64,000 bases of DNA, from the IMG/VR virus record IMGVR_UViG_3300027736_000024, positions 62,001 through 126,000 of that record, one strand, 5' to 3'. This DNA is from a virus. This document shows positions 49,699 to 56,812 of this stretch, in pieces. Numbering within the stretch: position 1 is the stretch's first letter; the number at the start of each line of letters is the position of its first letter. The notes below the pieces were generated by a model that searched no databases, was not told the DNA's origin, and worked only from the letters and a program-made list of their open reading frames with translations. The position numbers and the translations under genes were made by a program.

Positions 49699-50121
49699 TT
49701 GAATAAATCCGCTCTTCACAAATTACAAGACTTAGTTAAGGAAGAGTATAAGAAATCCTCAAGAATATTAGCTCCTTGGCTATTAACAGTAATAACTACA
49801 CTAAAAACAGAAGAGCGAAATCAAATAATAGAAGCCTTTGAATCCGGGCAATTTGATCAAGAAAAAACAGGTGAAAATTATTGGGAATCTAAGTATAATC
49901 CAATATCATTATCACCAGCAGAAATGGCAGACTCTATAATAAAGTTATATAATCAAAATCCAGAAGATCCATATATAGATTACGATCCACTTGCAAGATC
50001 GTACGCTAAAATAGCAGTGGGTAGTATAATAGAAGCCATAAACGAGTTACCTATTCATGATGAGTCTATCCAAATAAATGAAAGAATAGAATATTGGACT
50101 CAAGTAAAAGATTTTATATAA
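49699..50121 (+). CDS. Helical protein of unknown function (TTG start)
   Basis: 140 residues, helical and acidic. The start is a TTG directly where the AAAAGTT leader usually meets ATG; no suitable ATG exists nearby. A GATATTTAT motif lies 17 bases upstream. Not recognised. Confidence 0.6.
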   Translation: MNKSALHKLQDLVKEEYKKSSRILAPWLLTVITTLKTEERNQIIEAFESGQFDQEKTGENYWESKYNPISLSPAEMADSIIKLYNQNPEDPYIDYDPLARSYAKIAVGSIIEAINELPIHDESIQINERIEYWTQVKDFI

Positions 50122-50133
50122 TAAATTATTAAA

Positions 50134-50150
50134 GATATTTATATAAAAGA
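50134..50150 (+). promoter_or_regulatory. GATATTTATATAAAAGA motif, copy 2
   Basis: Exact copy of the 32566 and 51708 motifs, starting 23 bases before the ATG at 50157. Confidence 0.55.
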
Positions 50151-50156
50151 TAATTT

Positions 50157-50273
50157 ATGGCAAGATCAAAGAAAACCTGGAGACCAATGAAATCTAGAAA
50201 AAATGGTCTCAAGCATCGAGACAGGATAAATGAGAATAATAAGATACTAAAAAGATTAAAAGAGATCCACTAA
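50157..50273 (+). CDS. 38-residue basic protein
   Basis: Highly basic (ARSKKTWRPMKSRKNGLK...), no membrane segment; could bind nucleic acid. It has its own upstream motif and a terminator that overlaps its stop, so it is a single-gene transcript and probably real. Confidence 0.6.
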   Translation: MARSKKTWRPMKSRKNGLKHRDRINENNKILKRLKEIH

Positions 50274-50289
50274 AAACGGATCTTTTTTT
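50263..50289 (+). terminator. Rho-independent terminator
   Basis: AGATCC (50263-50268) pairs with GGATCT (50278-50283), followed by a run of T. The stem includes the stop codon region of the 38-residue gene. Confidence 0.8.
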
Positions 50290-50317
50290 ATTTAAATGAA
50301 TTGTCTTATTTTTGATT

Positions 50318-50794
50318 ATGAGCAAATTAAAATATACATTAGAACAATTTAGATGGATTAAAGTGCTATTTAGTCCGTTTAAACCATTTACTGTTAAATG
50401 GTATATAGGTAAAACACAAATAGGTACTCCATATTTCTTACCTAGAAAATGGGTTAATCGTAAACCAGTACCACTTAAAATTGGATTCAGTTACTGTGGT
50501 TTAGGGTGGAAAACAAAATGGACATCTACTGATTTTAGATATGAATGGGGTCCTGTATTTTCATTTGTATTCTTTGGTTATCAAGTAGCGTTAATGATAG
50601 GTCACAAGAATGTTAGTCATTATTGGGAAGCCTGGTTATATTACGAATATGCTACAGATAAAACAAAATCAAAACGTGAACGAATAGAACAATGTAGGAA
50701 AGAATTTTCACAAATATGGACAACACATAAGCATGATGAAGAGCCAAAAACAATAGACTATTATACTAAAATACTTAAATCAAAATATCTATGA
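50318..50794 (+). CDS. Phage protein of unknown function
   Basis: 158 residues from ATG 50318. Aromatic and Trp-rich (WYIGKTQIGTPYFLPRKW; FSFVFFGYQVALMIG as a possible membrane-associated stretch), with a charged helical end. Resembles a phage family of unknown role. TATTTTTG (50307-50314) just before the ATG fits the TAnnTTTG box, which would give an almost leaderless mRNA. Confidence 0.65.
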   Translation: MSKLKYTLEQFRWIKVLFSPFKPFTVKWYIGKTQIGTPYFLPRKWVNRKPVPLKIGFSYCGLGWKTKWTSTDFRYEWGPVFSFVFFGYQVALMIGHKNVSHYWEAWLYYEYATDKTKSKRERIEQCRKEFSQIWTTHKHDEEPKTIDYYTKILKSKYL

Positions 50795-51090
50795 CACGAG
50801 TAGAACAAAAAGGAAATAAGGAGAGACTTATACTAAAGGAATTAATTGATAAAATGTTTGAAATAGCAGGCCATCCTCTAAAGTTTGAAGATGTAGAAGG
50901 TAGAACTGATAATTGGTTTCAACAATACACTATGACTGAAGCTCAAAATGAGGAGTGGCGAAATTGGGGTACTAAATTTCTAAGTAAGAAACGTCGTTTT
51001 GGTATGAAGTTAGCGGATCGTGAAATGAGAATGTTAGATTTGTATTGTGGATTGAGTATATCGGATAGTAGATTTGCAAAAGAATTATGA
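50791..51090 (+). CDS. Small phage protein, unknown function
   Basis: 99 residues, helical. FEIAGHPLKFEDVEGRTDNWFQQYTMTE and KLADREMRMLDLYCGLSI fit a style of small phage protein without known function. 4-base overlaps on both sides. Confidence 0.65.
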   Translation: MTRVEQKGNKERLILKELIDKMFEIAGHPLKFEDVEGRTDNWFQQYTMTEAQNEEWRNWGTKFLSKKRRFGMKLADREMRMLDLYCGLSISDSRFAKEL

Positions 51091-51704
51091 TAATACACAC
51101 AATGTGGATAGGATCCGAGATCCCTATTAAATATCATAGTAACTTAGATAAATTCAGGATGTTAAATCCCGGCTTTCAACACATGCATTGGGGAGAGAAT
51201 GATATAATCAGTATTTTTAAATATTTTAATCTAATAGAATTATATAATTCAATGCCTAGTTTTATAACTAAATTCAATTTGGCAAAGTATGCAATACTAG
51301 ATAAATTCGGTGGGATATTCACAGACTTAGATATACAGTGGAAAAAATCATTTATTGAAATTATGAATGATCAGGAGTTTAATGATATAGATATATTATT
51401 AACACATCCAGTAGATACAGCACATTATTATATAAATGATCAAGCCGTTAATCTTTTAGATGATCCATTTATTATAGCCAGACCAAACCTACTTAGCCAA
51501 TGTCTTGACTTTAGATTTAAAAGAGAGTTAAGAATAGATCCCGAAACAAAAGCCGTCCATAAAGCAGAACCTATAGGTCCTTTCTTATTAACAGAGTGGA
51601 TTTATGCTAATCAAATAAAGCATAGAGCATTTAGCCAAACTGCATTTTTAAGTCTAAATGGTTTTTACGGATACCACGAACAATTAGATCTATGGAATAA
51701 ATAA
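51087..51704 (+). CDS. GT32-like glycosyltransferase (DXD sugar-binding)
   Basis: 205 residues. IIHTMWIGSEIP start and AKYAILDKFGGIFTDLDIQW with the DxD metal motif after a GG turn are the GT32/capsular-polysaccharide DXD family signature. It is a glycosyltransferase outside the main sugar cluster and lies immediately before the MKLSKIL cassette, so it might glycosylate something packaged or injected; this is inference. Confidence 0.8.
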   Translation: MIIHTMWIGSEIPIKYHSNLDKFRMLNPGFQHMHWGENDIISIFKYFNLIELYNSMPSFITKFNLAKYAILDKFGGIFTDLDIQWKKSFIEIMNDQEFNDIDILLTHPVDTAHYYINDQAVNLLDDPFIIARPNLLSQCLDFRFKRELRIDPETKAVHKAEPIGPFLLTEWIYANQIKHRAFSQTAFLSLNGFYGYHEQLDLWNK

Positions 51705-51707
51705 AAA

Positions 51708-51724
51708 GATATTTATATAAAAGA
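51708..51724 (+). promoter_or_regulatory. GATATTTATATAAAAGA motif, copy 3
   Basis: Exact 17-base copy, starting 23 bases before the ATG at 51731. It probably begins transcription of the four-gene MKL(S/T)KIL cassette. Confidence 0.6.
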
Positions 51725-51730
51725 ATCTCA

Positions 51731-52423
51731 ATGAAACTCAGTAAGATACTAGAAGGAGAATATGGAAATATATTATTTGGAGATAAAGATGATCCTGCAA
51801 AATTTGCTAAAATGCAAGGCGTGAAACCTGGCTCAGAACCAGATTTACCGGAAGAAAAAAAACTATTACTTCTATTAAAAAAATGGACAGTAAATCCTGC
51901 ACATTCTATACAAGATCTTTATAAAATTAGAGGGAAGCTAAAATCATTAGCAAACGAATATCCAAAAATATTAAAACCTAGTACTCCAAATGGTACTATA
52001 ATTTATAGAGGATTAACAAGTACAAATCCCCAAATAGAATCTCAAGTAAAAGCTTCAAATCCAGAAGATTGGATAAAAGCAGGTCGTTTATATATTTTAA
52101 AAACTCCCATAAAATATATTCCAAGAAGCGATATTCAGTCTTGGTCAACAAGGATGGAAACAGGCATGTACTCCTTTGGGCAAGGAGGAATGTTAATATC
52201 TAAGCAAAACGAAGAATACATGATGAATCAAGAAGCGCTATCTATACTATATCCATTGAGTGAAGACGAGATACTTCACTTTGGAAAAAACTATGATCAA
52301 AATGTATATTTTGCAGGTATTGACATATCAAATACAATAAGAAAATATAGTAAAAAATTAGCAAATGTAAAATCTGTATCTGACAGAAGTAAAGATTTGG
52401 ATATGAAATCTATAATTAAATAA
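51731..52423 (+). CDS. Putative ADP-ribosyltransferase with capsid-targeting-like leader
   Basis: 230 residues. The leader MKLSKILEG ends in I-L-E before Gly, an (I/L)xE site as used by T4-type prohead protease. The body has the R-S-E set of arginine-type ADP-ribosyltransferases in order: Arg93 in IYRGL, SWST at 137-140, and the ExE pair Glu178/Glu180 in SEDEILHFGK. In T4, Alt has the same design (internal head protein, injected, ADP-ribosylates host RNA polymerase). Target unknown. First gene of a four-gene cassette. Confidence 0.78.
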   Translation: MKLSKILEGEYGNILFGDKDDPAKFAKMQGVKPGSEPDLPEEKKLLLLLKKWTVNPAHSIQDLYKIRGKLKSLANEYPKILKPSTPNGTIIYRGLTSTNPQIESQVKASNPEDWIKAGRLYILKTPIKYIPRSDIQSWSTRMETGMYSFGQGGMLISKQNEEYMMNQEALSILYPLSEDEILHFGKNYDQNVYFAGIDISNTIRKYSKKLANVKSVSDRSKDLDMKSIIK

Positions 52424-52433
52424 AATAATCTCA

Positions 52434-53597
52434 ATGAAACTCAGTAAAATATTAGAATCTATCCTAGATGAATTAAACGTCCCAAAACCTGAGGATGCAT
52501 ATAAATTCTATAAAATAACAAAAAAGGATCTAGGATATGGTACCATGCACACTTATGTGTATGAAAATGTAAATGGAGATCTAATGGAAATCTCTAACAT
52601 GGTAACAAAACATCCAAAAGAACCTGGTAAATCAATATACTTGGCTTTTAAGAAATATGAAGGACCTGGATCTGATGAGGAAGAATACGATAATGAAGAA
52701 GAAGAGGAAAGGAAATATTCTGAGAAGACAGGAGCCGGTGACCTGATTAAGGTATTGGCAACTGTGGTACAGTCTGTAAAGAATACCATGAATAAAGAGG
52801 GTGGTGAAAATAAGATATATGCCATAAAGTTTAGCCCATCAGATAATAAAAGGGCTAACATATATCTACACTATATAAAAACCCTGTTCCCTGACTTCAA
52901 AGAAGAGAAAGGAGTGGAGGCTAAATTTACAACCTTTGTTAATAAGAATTTTAAGCCAAAGGTAATCTCAGAAATAGGAGATGCATCAGCTGAAGGATAT
53001 AGTCTGTCAAAACCAAATATCAAAGGACCAATAAATAAGGCATTAGACAAGATAAACAGTAGCGAAAGCAAAAGAAAATACGGAGGAGAGGAACCATTCA
53101 AAGTAAGATACACTGCCTCTGTAGGAACCAATAAATACCTTATAGACATATCAGGAATGGTAAGTAATGTAACTCCAGGCACTGTCCCAAGATTTACTTA
53201 TCTGTTTAATCCAGATGGAACTAGAAAACCAGGAAAGCTAGATATAAGAGTAGACTTTGATATGAAAAGGGATTCTAAAAAAGATGCCTTTACTTCAACA
53301 GAACTAAACGAACAGTACAAAGTATTATCCGCAGTATTTAATTCTGTTATTGACTTTGTAAACCAAACAGAAGCCACTACACCAGTAGATCAGATACTTA
53401 TGTATCCATCAAACGATAAAGGAACAGATACTGCAAGCAATTCTAAGAGAGGAAGATTCTATATGGTTTATATACAAAAGAATATCTCTAAACTTCCCGA
53501 TCCAAGCATGTGGGACGTAAACCTTAACATGAGTGATAACTACATAGACTTAAGTAGAATCCCTCCAATGCCAACAAAGAAAACAAAGAAGAAATAA
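52434..53597 (+). CDS. Internal-protein candidate with MKLSKIL leader and duplicated SEIGDAS-type domain
   Basis: 387 residues. The leader MKLSKILES is followed by a first domain (20-160) containing TGAGDLIKVLATVVQSVK and IKTLFP. At 177-185 VISEIGDAS appears, the same string that follows the leader of the next protein, then a second related domain. The protein looks like two leader-plus-domain units fused, with the inner leader partly kept. Acidic stretch at 80-93 (DEEEYDNEEEEE). Function unknown; Lys-rich end TKKTKKK. Confidence 0.72.
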   Translation: MKLSKILESILDELNVPKPEDAYKFYKITKKDLGYGTMHTYVYENVNGDLMEISNMVTKHPKEPGKSIYLAFKKYEGPGSDEEEYDNEEEEERKYSEKTGAGDLIKVLATVVQSVKNTMNKEGGENKIYAIKFSPSDNKRANIYLHYIKTLFPDFKEEKGVEAKFTTFVNKNFKPKVISEIGDASAEGYSLSKPNIKGPINKALDKINSSESKRKYGGEEPFKVRYTASVGTNKYLIDISGMVSNVTPGTVPRFTYLFNPDGTRKPGKLDIRVDFDMKRDSKKDAFTSTELNEQYKVLSAVFNSVIDFVNQTEATTPVDQILMYPSNDKGTDTASNSKRGRFYMVYIQKNISKLPDPSMWDVNLNMSDNYIDLSRIPPMPTKKTKKK

Positions 53598-54080
53598 ATG
53601 AAACTAACCAAGATACTAAAGGAAGTAATATCAGAGATAGGAGACGCATCTAAAGAACCATACCCATTTAAAAAAGATATGGATGATATGGATGAAAGAA
53701 AATACACATTTTTTACAGACTCTGGATTTGAATATGAAGTTAGGGTAGAAACTATAGGAGGAAGTCCTATGGAACCTGTAATAGCAAGGGTAGGATTTGG
53801 TGTAATAGATGGGACTGATGATATATCTTATGTGAAACAGACAGGAGAGAATGATGTATATAAAATAATGGCAACAGTAACTGCAATAGTAAAGCAGGAT
53901 CTTAAATCTAATGATGCTGATGTTATAGAGTTTTCTTCAAGTAAAAGAAGGAATAAGGGTGTGGATGAAGATCCAATGTCTAATGTAAGAACACAACTCT
54001 ACTCAAGATATATTAAAGGCCAATTCCCTAATGCTGAGGTTCAATTTGATGATTATGGAGATGTAAGGGTAAGATTATAA
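53598..54080 (+). CDS. Internal-protein candidate with MKLTKIL leader, SEIGDAS domain
   Basis: 160 residues. Leader MKLTKILKEVISEIGDAS with two possible (I/L)xE sites (ILKE has L-K-E; ISE). The body matches the first domain of the preceding protein: TGENDVYKIMATVTAIVKQ and YIKGQFP correspond to TGAGDLIKVLATVVQSVK and YIKTLFP. So the two are paralogues. Begins directly after the previous stop. Function unknown. Confidence 0.72.
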   Translation: MKLTKILKEVISEIGDASKEPYPFKKDMDDMDERKYTFFTDSGFEYEVRVETIGGSPMEPVIARVGFGVIDGTDDISYVKQTGENDVYKIMATVTAIVKQDLKSNDADVIEFSSSKRRNKGVDEDPMSNVRTQLYSRYIKGQFPNAEVQFDDYGDVRVRL

Positions 54081-54089
54081 TAAATAATA

Positions 54090-54665
54090 ATGAAACTAAC
54101 TAAGATATTAGAAGGAATACTAAAAGAGAATCTACTCCAGTTTTATCATGGATCTACAGATAAGAATCTAGCAGGTAAGAATGGAATACATGTAGGATCT
54201 AAACTTGCAGCAACTCAAGCACTCCAAGCAAGAATAGGAGTTCCTGCTGAAGGTGAATGGGATGGTACAAGAGAATACGGTAAGACTAAACTAGCAGGAA
54301 AGAAAACCTTAGATAGAAGAGAAAAGGAATTAGGATATTTCTTAAAAACAGGATATAATACTCAATCTGAAGTACCTGAAGTACCTGAAGAAGATTATTA
54401 CCCTGAAGACAGAGGTAAATTGCCAACTTATTCGGATGGTACACATATAAGTTTAGACTCTAAACCTATAATATTTCCTGTGAAGATCAAAGGACCGATG
54501 AATAATACCGTAAGAAACCCGAAGACAGATATGGCAGCAAACTCACTCATGATGAGAGGACTAAGGAAAGGAAATGCCCGAAACGGATTCTATTATATAA
54601 ATGATGGAGAAGATGAAGGATCAATATCTGCTGTAGTACCAAATAAAGATTGGTTAAGTTATTAA
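54090..54665 (+). CDS. Possible second ADP-ribosyltransferase-fold protein with MKLTKIL leader
   Basis: 191 residues. Leader MKLTKILEGILKE with I-L-E/G. Then FYHGSTDKNLAGKNGIHVGSKLA, where YHGS and the IHVGS segment are arranged as in H-Y-type ADP-ribosyltransferase relatives (His-Gly donor loop and later strand). I see no certain catalytic Glu, so activity is uncertain. The rest is charged and ends SAVVPNKDWLSY. Last gene of the cassette. Confidence 0.65.
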   Translation: MKLTKILEGILKENLLQFYHGSTDKNLAGKNGIHVGSKLAATQALQARIGVPAEGEWDGTREYGKTKLAGKKTLDRREKELGYFLKTGYNTQSEVPEVPEEDYYPEDRGKLPTYSDGTHISLDSKPIIFPVKIKGPMNNTVRNPKTDMAANSLMMRGLRKGNARNGFYYINDGEDEGSISAVVPNKDWLSY

Positions 54666-54907
54666 AACGACTGGCTCAAGAAATAATAAAGGATATAATA
54701 AACACCAGAATGATAGATAAGAATATGGGTAATAAGAAAACCTCAACCCCTAATACTAATATAGAAAGTAAACCATTAACCCCAAAGGATAGAGAAGCCA
54801 TAAGCCTGTGGATACTAAAGGCCAAACAAGACAAGGCACAAAGCTGGCTCGGTAAATGGTATTGGCAAATACGAATAGATAAGGAAAAGAATAAGAAGCA
54901 GGGCTAG
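54650..54907 (+). CDS. Small basic protein, unknown function
   Basis: 85 residues from a TTG at 54650 that overlaps the cassette's last gene; an ATG at 54710 (65 residues) is an alternative. Basic, helical, ending WYWQIRIDKEKNKKQG. A terminator directly follows, so it closes the cassette transcript. Not recognised. Confidence 0.5.
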   Translation: MVKLLKRLAQEIIKDIINTRMIDKNMGNKKTSTPNTNIESKPLTPKDREAISLWILKAKQDKAQSWLGKWYWQIRIDKEKNKKQG

Positions 54908-54930
54908 AAGGATCTAGCCTTTCTCATTTT
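54902..54930 (+). terminator. Rho-independent terminator after the internal-protein cassette
   Basis: GGCTAG (54902-54907) pairs with CTAGCC (54914-54919), followed by TTTCTCATTTT. Confidence 0.7.
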
Positions 54931-54995
54931 ATGTGAATCTGGATATAAGAGAATAAAGATATACTAAGAAAAAAAGAGTAGCCATAAAATATAAA

Positions 54996-55044
54996 GTGTA
55001 GAAGGGTGTTAGAATGTGTCAATTTGTGTTAGAAAGTGTAGAAA
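54996..55044. repeat. Irregular GTGT(T)AGAA microrepeats in a 324-bp gene-free gap
   Basis: GTGTAGAA and GTGTTAGAA recur four times within 50 bases of the gap 54908-55231, which otherwise holds only the promoter described next. No ORF or clear RNA fold is visible. May be a protein-binding array or simply low-complexity drift. Confidence 0.4.
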
Positions 55045-55088
55045 CTAGAATCTATAGGAAGTAGCCGTATCCTGCCCGCGTCACCTAA

Positions 55089-55231
55089 GTGATTGATTAT
55101 CAACGGGTTAGGAATTATAAATAAAGATATACATAACTGATTGGTTACCAATAAAAACTTTCAAAAATAGTTACTCTAAAATTTTTTTATCTGACGGATT
55201 TGTCTTAATTTTACTATGTAACAAATCAATA
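55089..55231 (+). promoter_or_regulatory. Early-type promoter with repeats, copy D
   Basis: Repeat cores GTGATTGATTATCAAC and AACTGATTGGTTACCAAT (about 50 bases apart, one unit apparently lost between them) are followed by AAAAACTTTC, AAAATTTTTTTATCTGAC, TTAATTTTACTATGTAAC and AAATCAATAATG. More diverged than copies A, B, C and E. Confidence 0.7.
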
Positions 55232-55540
55232 ATGACTATGGACAGAATGACTATCCGCCTTACCTCCTCTAGATCTTATGCAAGACTTGCTAAAGCAGTA
55301 ATTGACATGAATAAGAATATCTATGGCAATGAGATCTTTGCCGAAGACAGGATCGAATTTAAAGATGCTTATGATGCTGATGGGAACCTAACCCACTTTG
55401 AGATCACGGGAACAGCATTAGATATGTTCCAGATCGGCCTAAGATATGGACACATGGAAGAAAGGGAACACCTATCACCTTATTTAAGAGATATCTACAA
55501 AGACATCTTTACTCCTACACCAGAAACCATTGCACAGTAA
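55232..55540 (+). CDS. Small protein of unknown function, strongly promoted
   Basis: 102 residues (ATG 55232; another in-frame ATG at 55238). Alpha/beta, acidic, C-rich codon endings (ATC, ATG, ACC) indicating high expression. Not recognised. Confidence 0.65.
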   Translation: MTMDRMTIRLTSSRSYARLAKAVIDMNKNIYGNEIFAEDRIEFKDAYDADGNLTHFEITGTALDMFQIGLRYGHMEEREHLSPYLRDIYKDIFTPTPETIAQ

Positions 55541-55562
55541 TTAAAAAATAAAAATATATAAT

Positions 55563-55775
55563 ATGAAGATGAATGAATTAAAGAGGCTAGCGACAATGAC
55601 TAGCACACAGTATCAGACAGAGAATCCTAATTATGAACCAATGTTCCCTGCCGGTTGGGAAGCCGATAAGAATTGGCCAGACCTATCAGTGAATAACTAT
55701 GACAGCTTCAGATCTACCCAGATCCAGATCGATGACTATCAAGAACGTATGGCTGGCTGCTACGATACAGAATAA
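55563..55775 (+). CDS. Small acidic protein, unknown function
   Basis: Not recognised. 70 residues, acidic with NYEPMFPAGWEADKNWPDL, mostly extended. Confidence 0.6.
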   Translation: MKMNELKRLATMTSTQYQTENPNYEPMFPAGWEADKNWPDLSVNNYDSFRSTQIQIDDYQERMAGCYDTE

Positions 55776-55867
55776 AAGTGTGGCACTTAGAAGATCGGCA
55801 ATAACAGGTTCAAAAGATTGTCTTATATTTACTATATAACAATTAGCAATAAACAAAACAAACAGTT

Positions 55868-56113
55868 ATGCAAAATTCAAACAGGCCTTCGAGCTACCAA
55901 AAGTTGACTTACATCCAAAAGGTAAGTCGTATTAATCGCAAGCTCCGTACTGGAGACATCACAACCGTAGCTGAGACTACCGGTTTTTCTACTACTCACG
56001 TATCTGACGTGATCTCTGGTAAGTACTTCAACGACAAGATCGTTAATGAAGCTTACGACATGACGCGTGGTCGTCTGTCAAATGCTGTTAAGCTTACTAG
56101 CTTAGAGGCATAG
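55868..56113 (+). CDS. Helix-turn-helix DNA-binding protein
   Basis: 81 residues. TVAETTGFSTTHVSDVISGKYFND is an HTH of the repressor type (helix, turn at GFS, recognition helix). Basic overall with C-ending codons. Its promoter (CTTATATTTACTATATAAC at about 55822-55840) is a variant of the early one without the repeat array, and a strong terminator follows, so it is a monocistronic regulator. It is a good candidate for binding the 25-bp repeats. Confidence 0.75.
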   Translation: MQNSNRPSSYQKLTYIQKVSRINRKLRTGDITTVAETTGFSTTHVSDVISGKYFNDKIVNEAYDMTRGRLSNAVKLTSLEA

Positions 56114-56139
56114 TCTATTCACTTTTATGATTTGTTACC

Positions 56140-56169
56140 GGCCTGGGGTTTCTACCCTGGGCCTTTTTT
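56140..56169 (+). terminator. Strong rho-independent terminator
   Basis: GGCCTGGGGT...ACCCTGGGCC stem (about 8 pairs) followed by TTTTTT at 56164-56169. It lies between the HTH gene and the next promoter array. Confidence 0.9.
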
Positions 56170-56322
56170 ATAACCCATTGATACTCAATACTTTATAACC
56201 CATTGATTTCCAATGCTTTATAACTAGTTGATTGCCAATAAAAACTTTTGGAAAACACTAAAATAAATTTTTTTATGTCACCGGAATGGCTTAATTTTAC
56301 TATATAACAAATCAATAACAGT
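56167..56322 (+). promoter_or_regulatory. Early-type promoter with three 25-bp repeats, copy E
   Basis: The clearest array: TTATAACCCATTGATACTCA, TTATAACCCATTGATTTCCA and TTATAACTAGTTGATTGCCA spaced every 25 bases. They are followed by AAAAACTTTTGGAAAACAC, AAATAAATTTTTTTATGTC, 11 bases, TTAATTTTACTATATAAC and AAATCAATAACAGT before the ATG. Confidence 0.85.
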
Positions 56323-56745
56323 ATGACACAGATTATCAACACAACAAACATTCAAGAAATTGACTTTATCACAGGTAGAACAGGAGAGTACAGAGCTATA
56401 TCAAAGGTTAGAGCCGGGTTCATGGTAGTGGTTGAAGATCTAGGGATCCAAAATAAATGGTCTACAGGAGCCGAGTGGAAGAAGGCTATCGATGTTTTCA
56501 GAAGCTTTAAGAAAGGTGCACTCCAAACAATCCAATTCCGTGCAGAAGGTACAGATCATTGGTTGACTGTATTCGCCAAAGCAGGTACTAAGATTAAGAT
56601 CATGGATGCTCAGATGTTCAGAGATATGGAAGTTGGAGACATCAATCAAAATTGGAGTAACACTAATCTCTGTGATCAGAAACAATATGCCATGGTAAAT
56701 GCCAAGACTTGGGCAAGTAAAGCATTTGTTAAGAATGCTGCCTAA
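56323..56745 (+). CDS. Protein of unknown function, strongly promoted
   Basis: 140 residues, alpha/beta, with C-ending codons. Pieces such as GFMVVVEDLGIQNKW and TIQFRAEGTDHWLTVF suggest a small beta-sheet fold. Not recognised. Probably abundant early in infection. Confidence 0.65.
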   Translation: MTQIINTTNIQEIDFITGRTGEYRAISKVRAGFMVVVEDLGIQNKWSTGAEWKKAIDVFRSFKKGALQTIQFRAEGTDHWLTVFAKAGTKIKIMDAQMFRDMEVGDINQNWSNTNLCDQKQYAMVNAKTWASKAFVKNAA

Positions 56746-56812
56746 CTCTAAAGATAAATTTTTTACTCTCAAAATAAAGTCTTATATTACATTATAAATT
56801 AAAATAAAGGTT

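Noticed and set aside
52553-53182. Minus-strand ORFs opposite the 387-residue gene
   Set aside because: They mirror the acidic and Lys-rich codons of the plus-strand gene, lack a start context and have low-complexity Ser/Leu products.
56167-56245. CRISPR-like short repeats of 25 bp
   Set aside because: Units are directly adjacent with no unique spacers, vary between copies, and always end in the same promoter block, so they are operator-like repeats.
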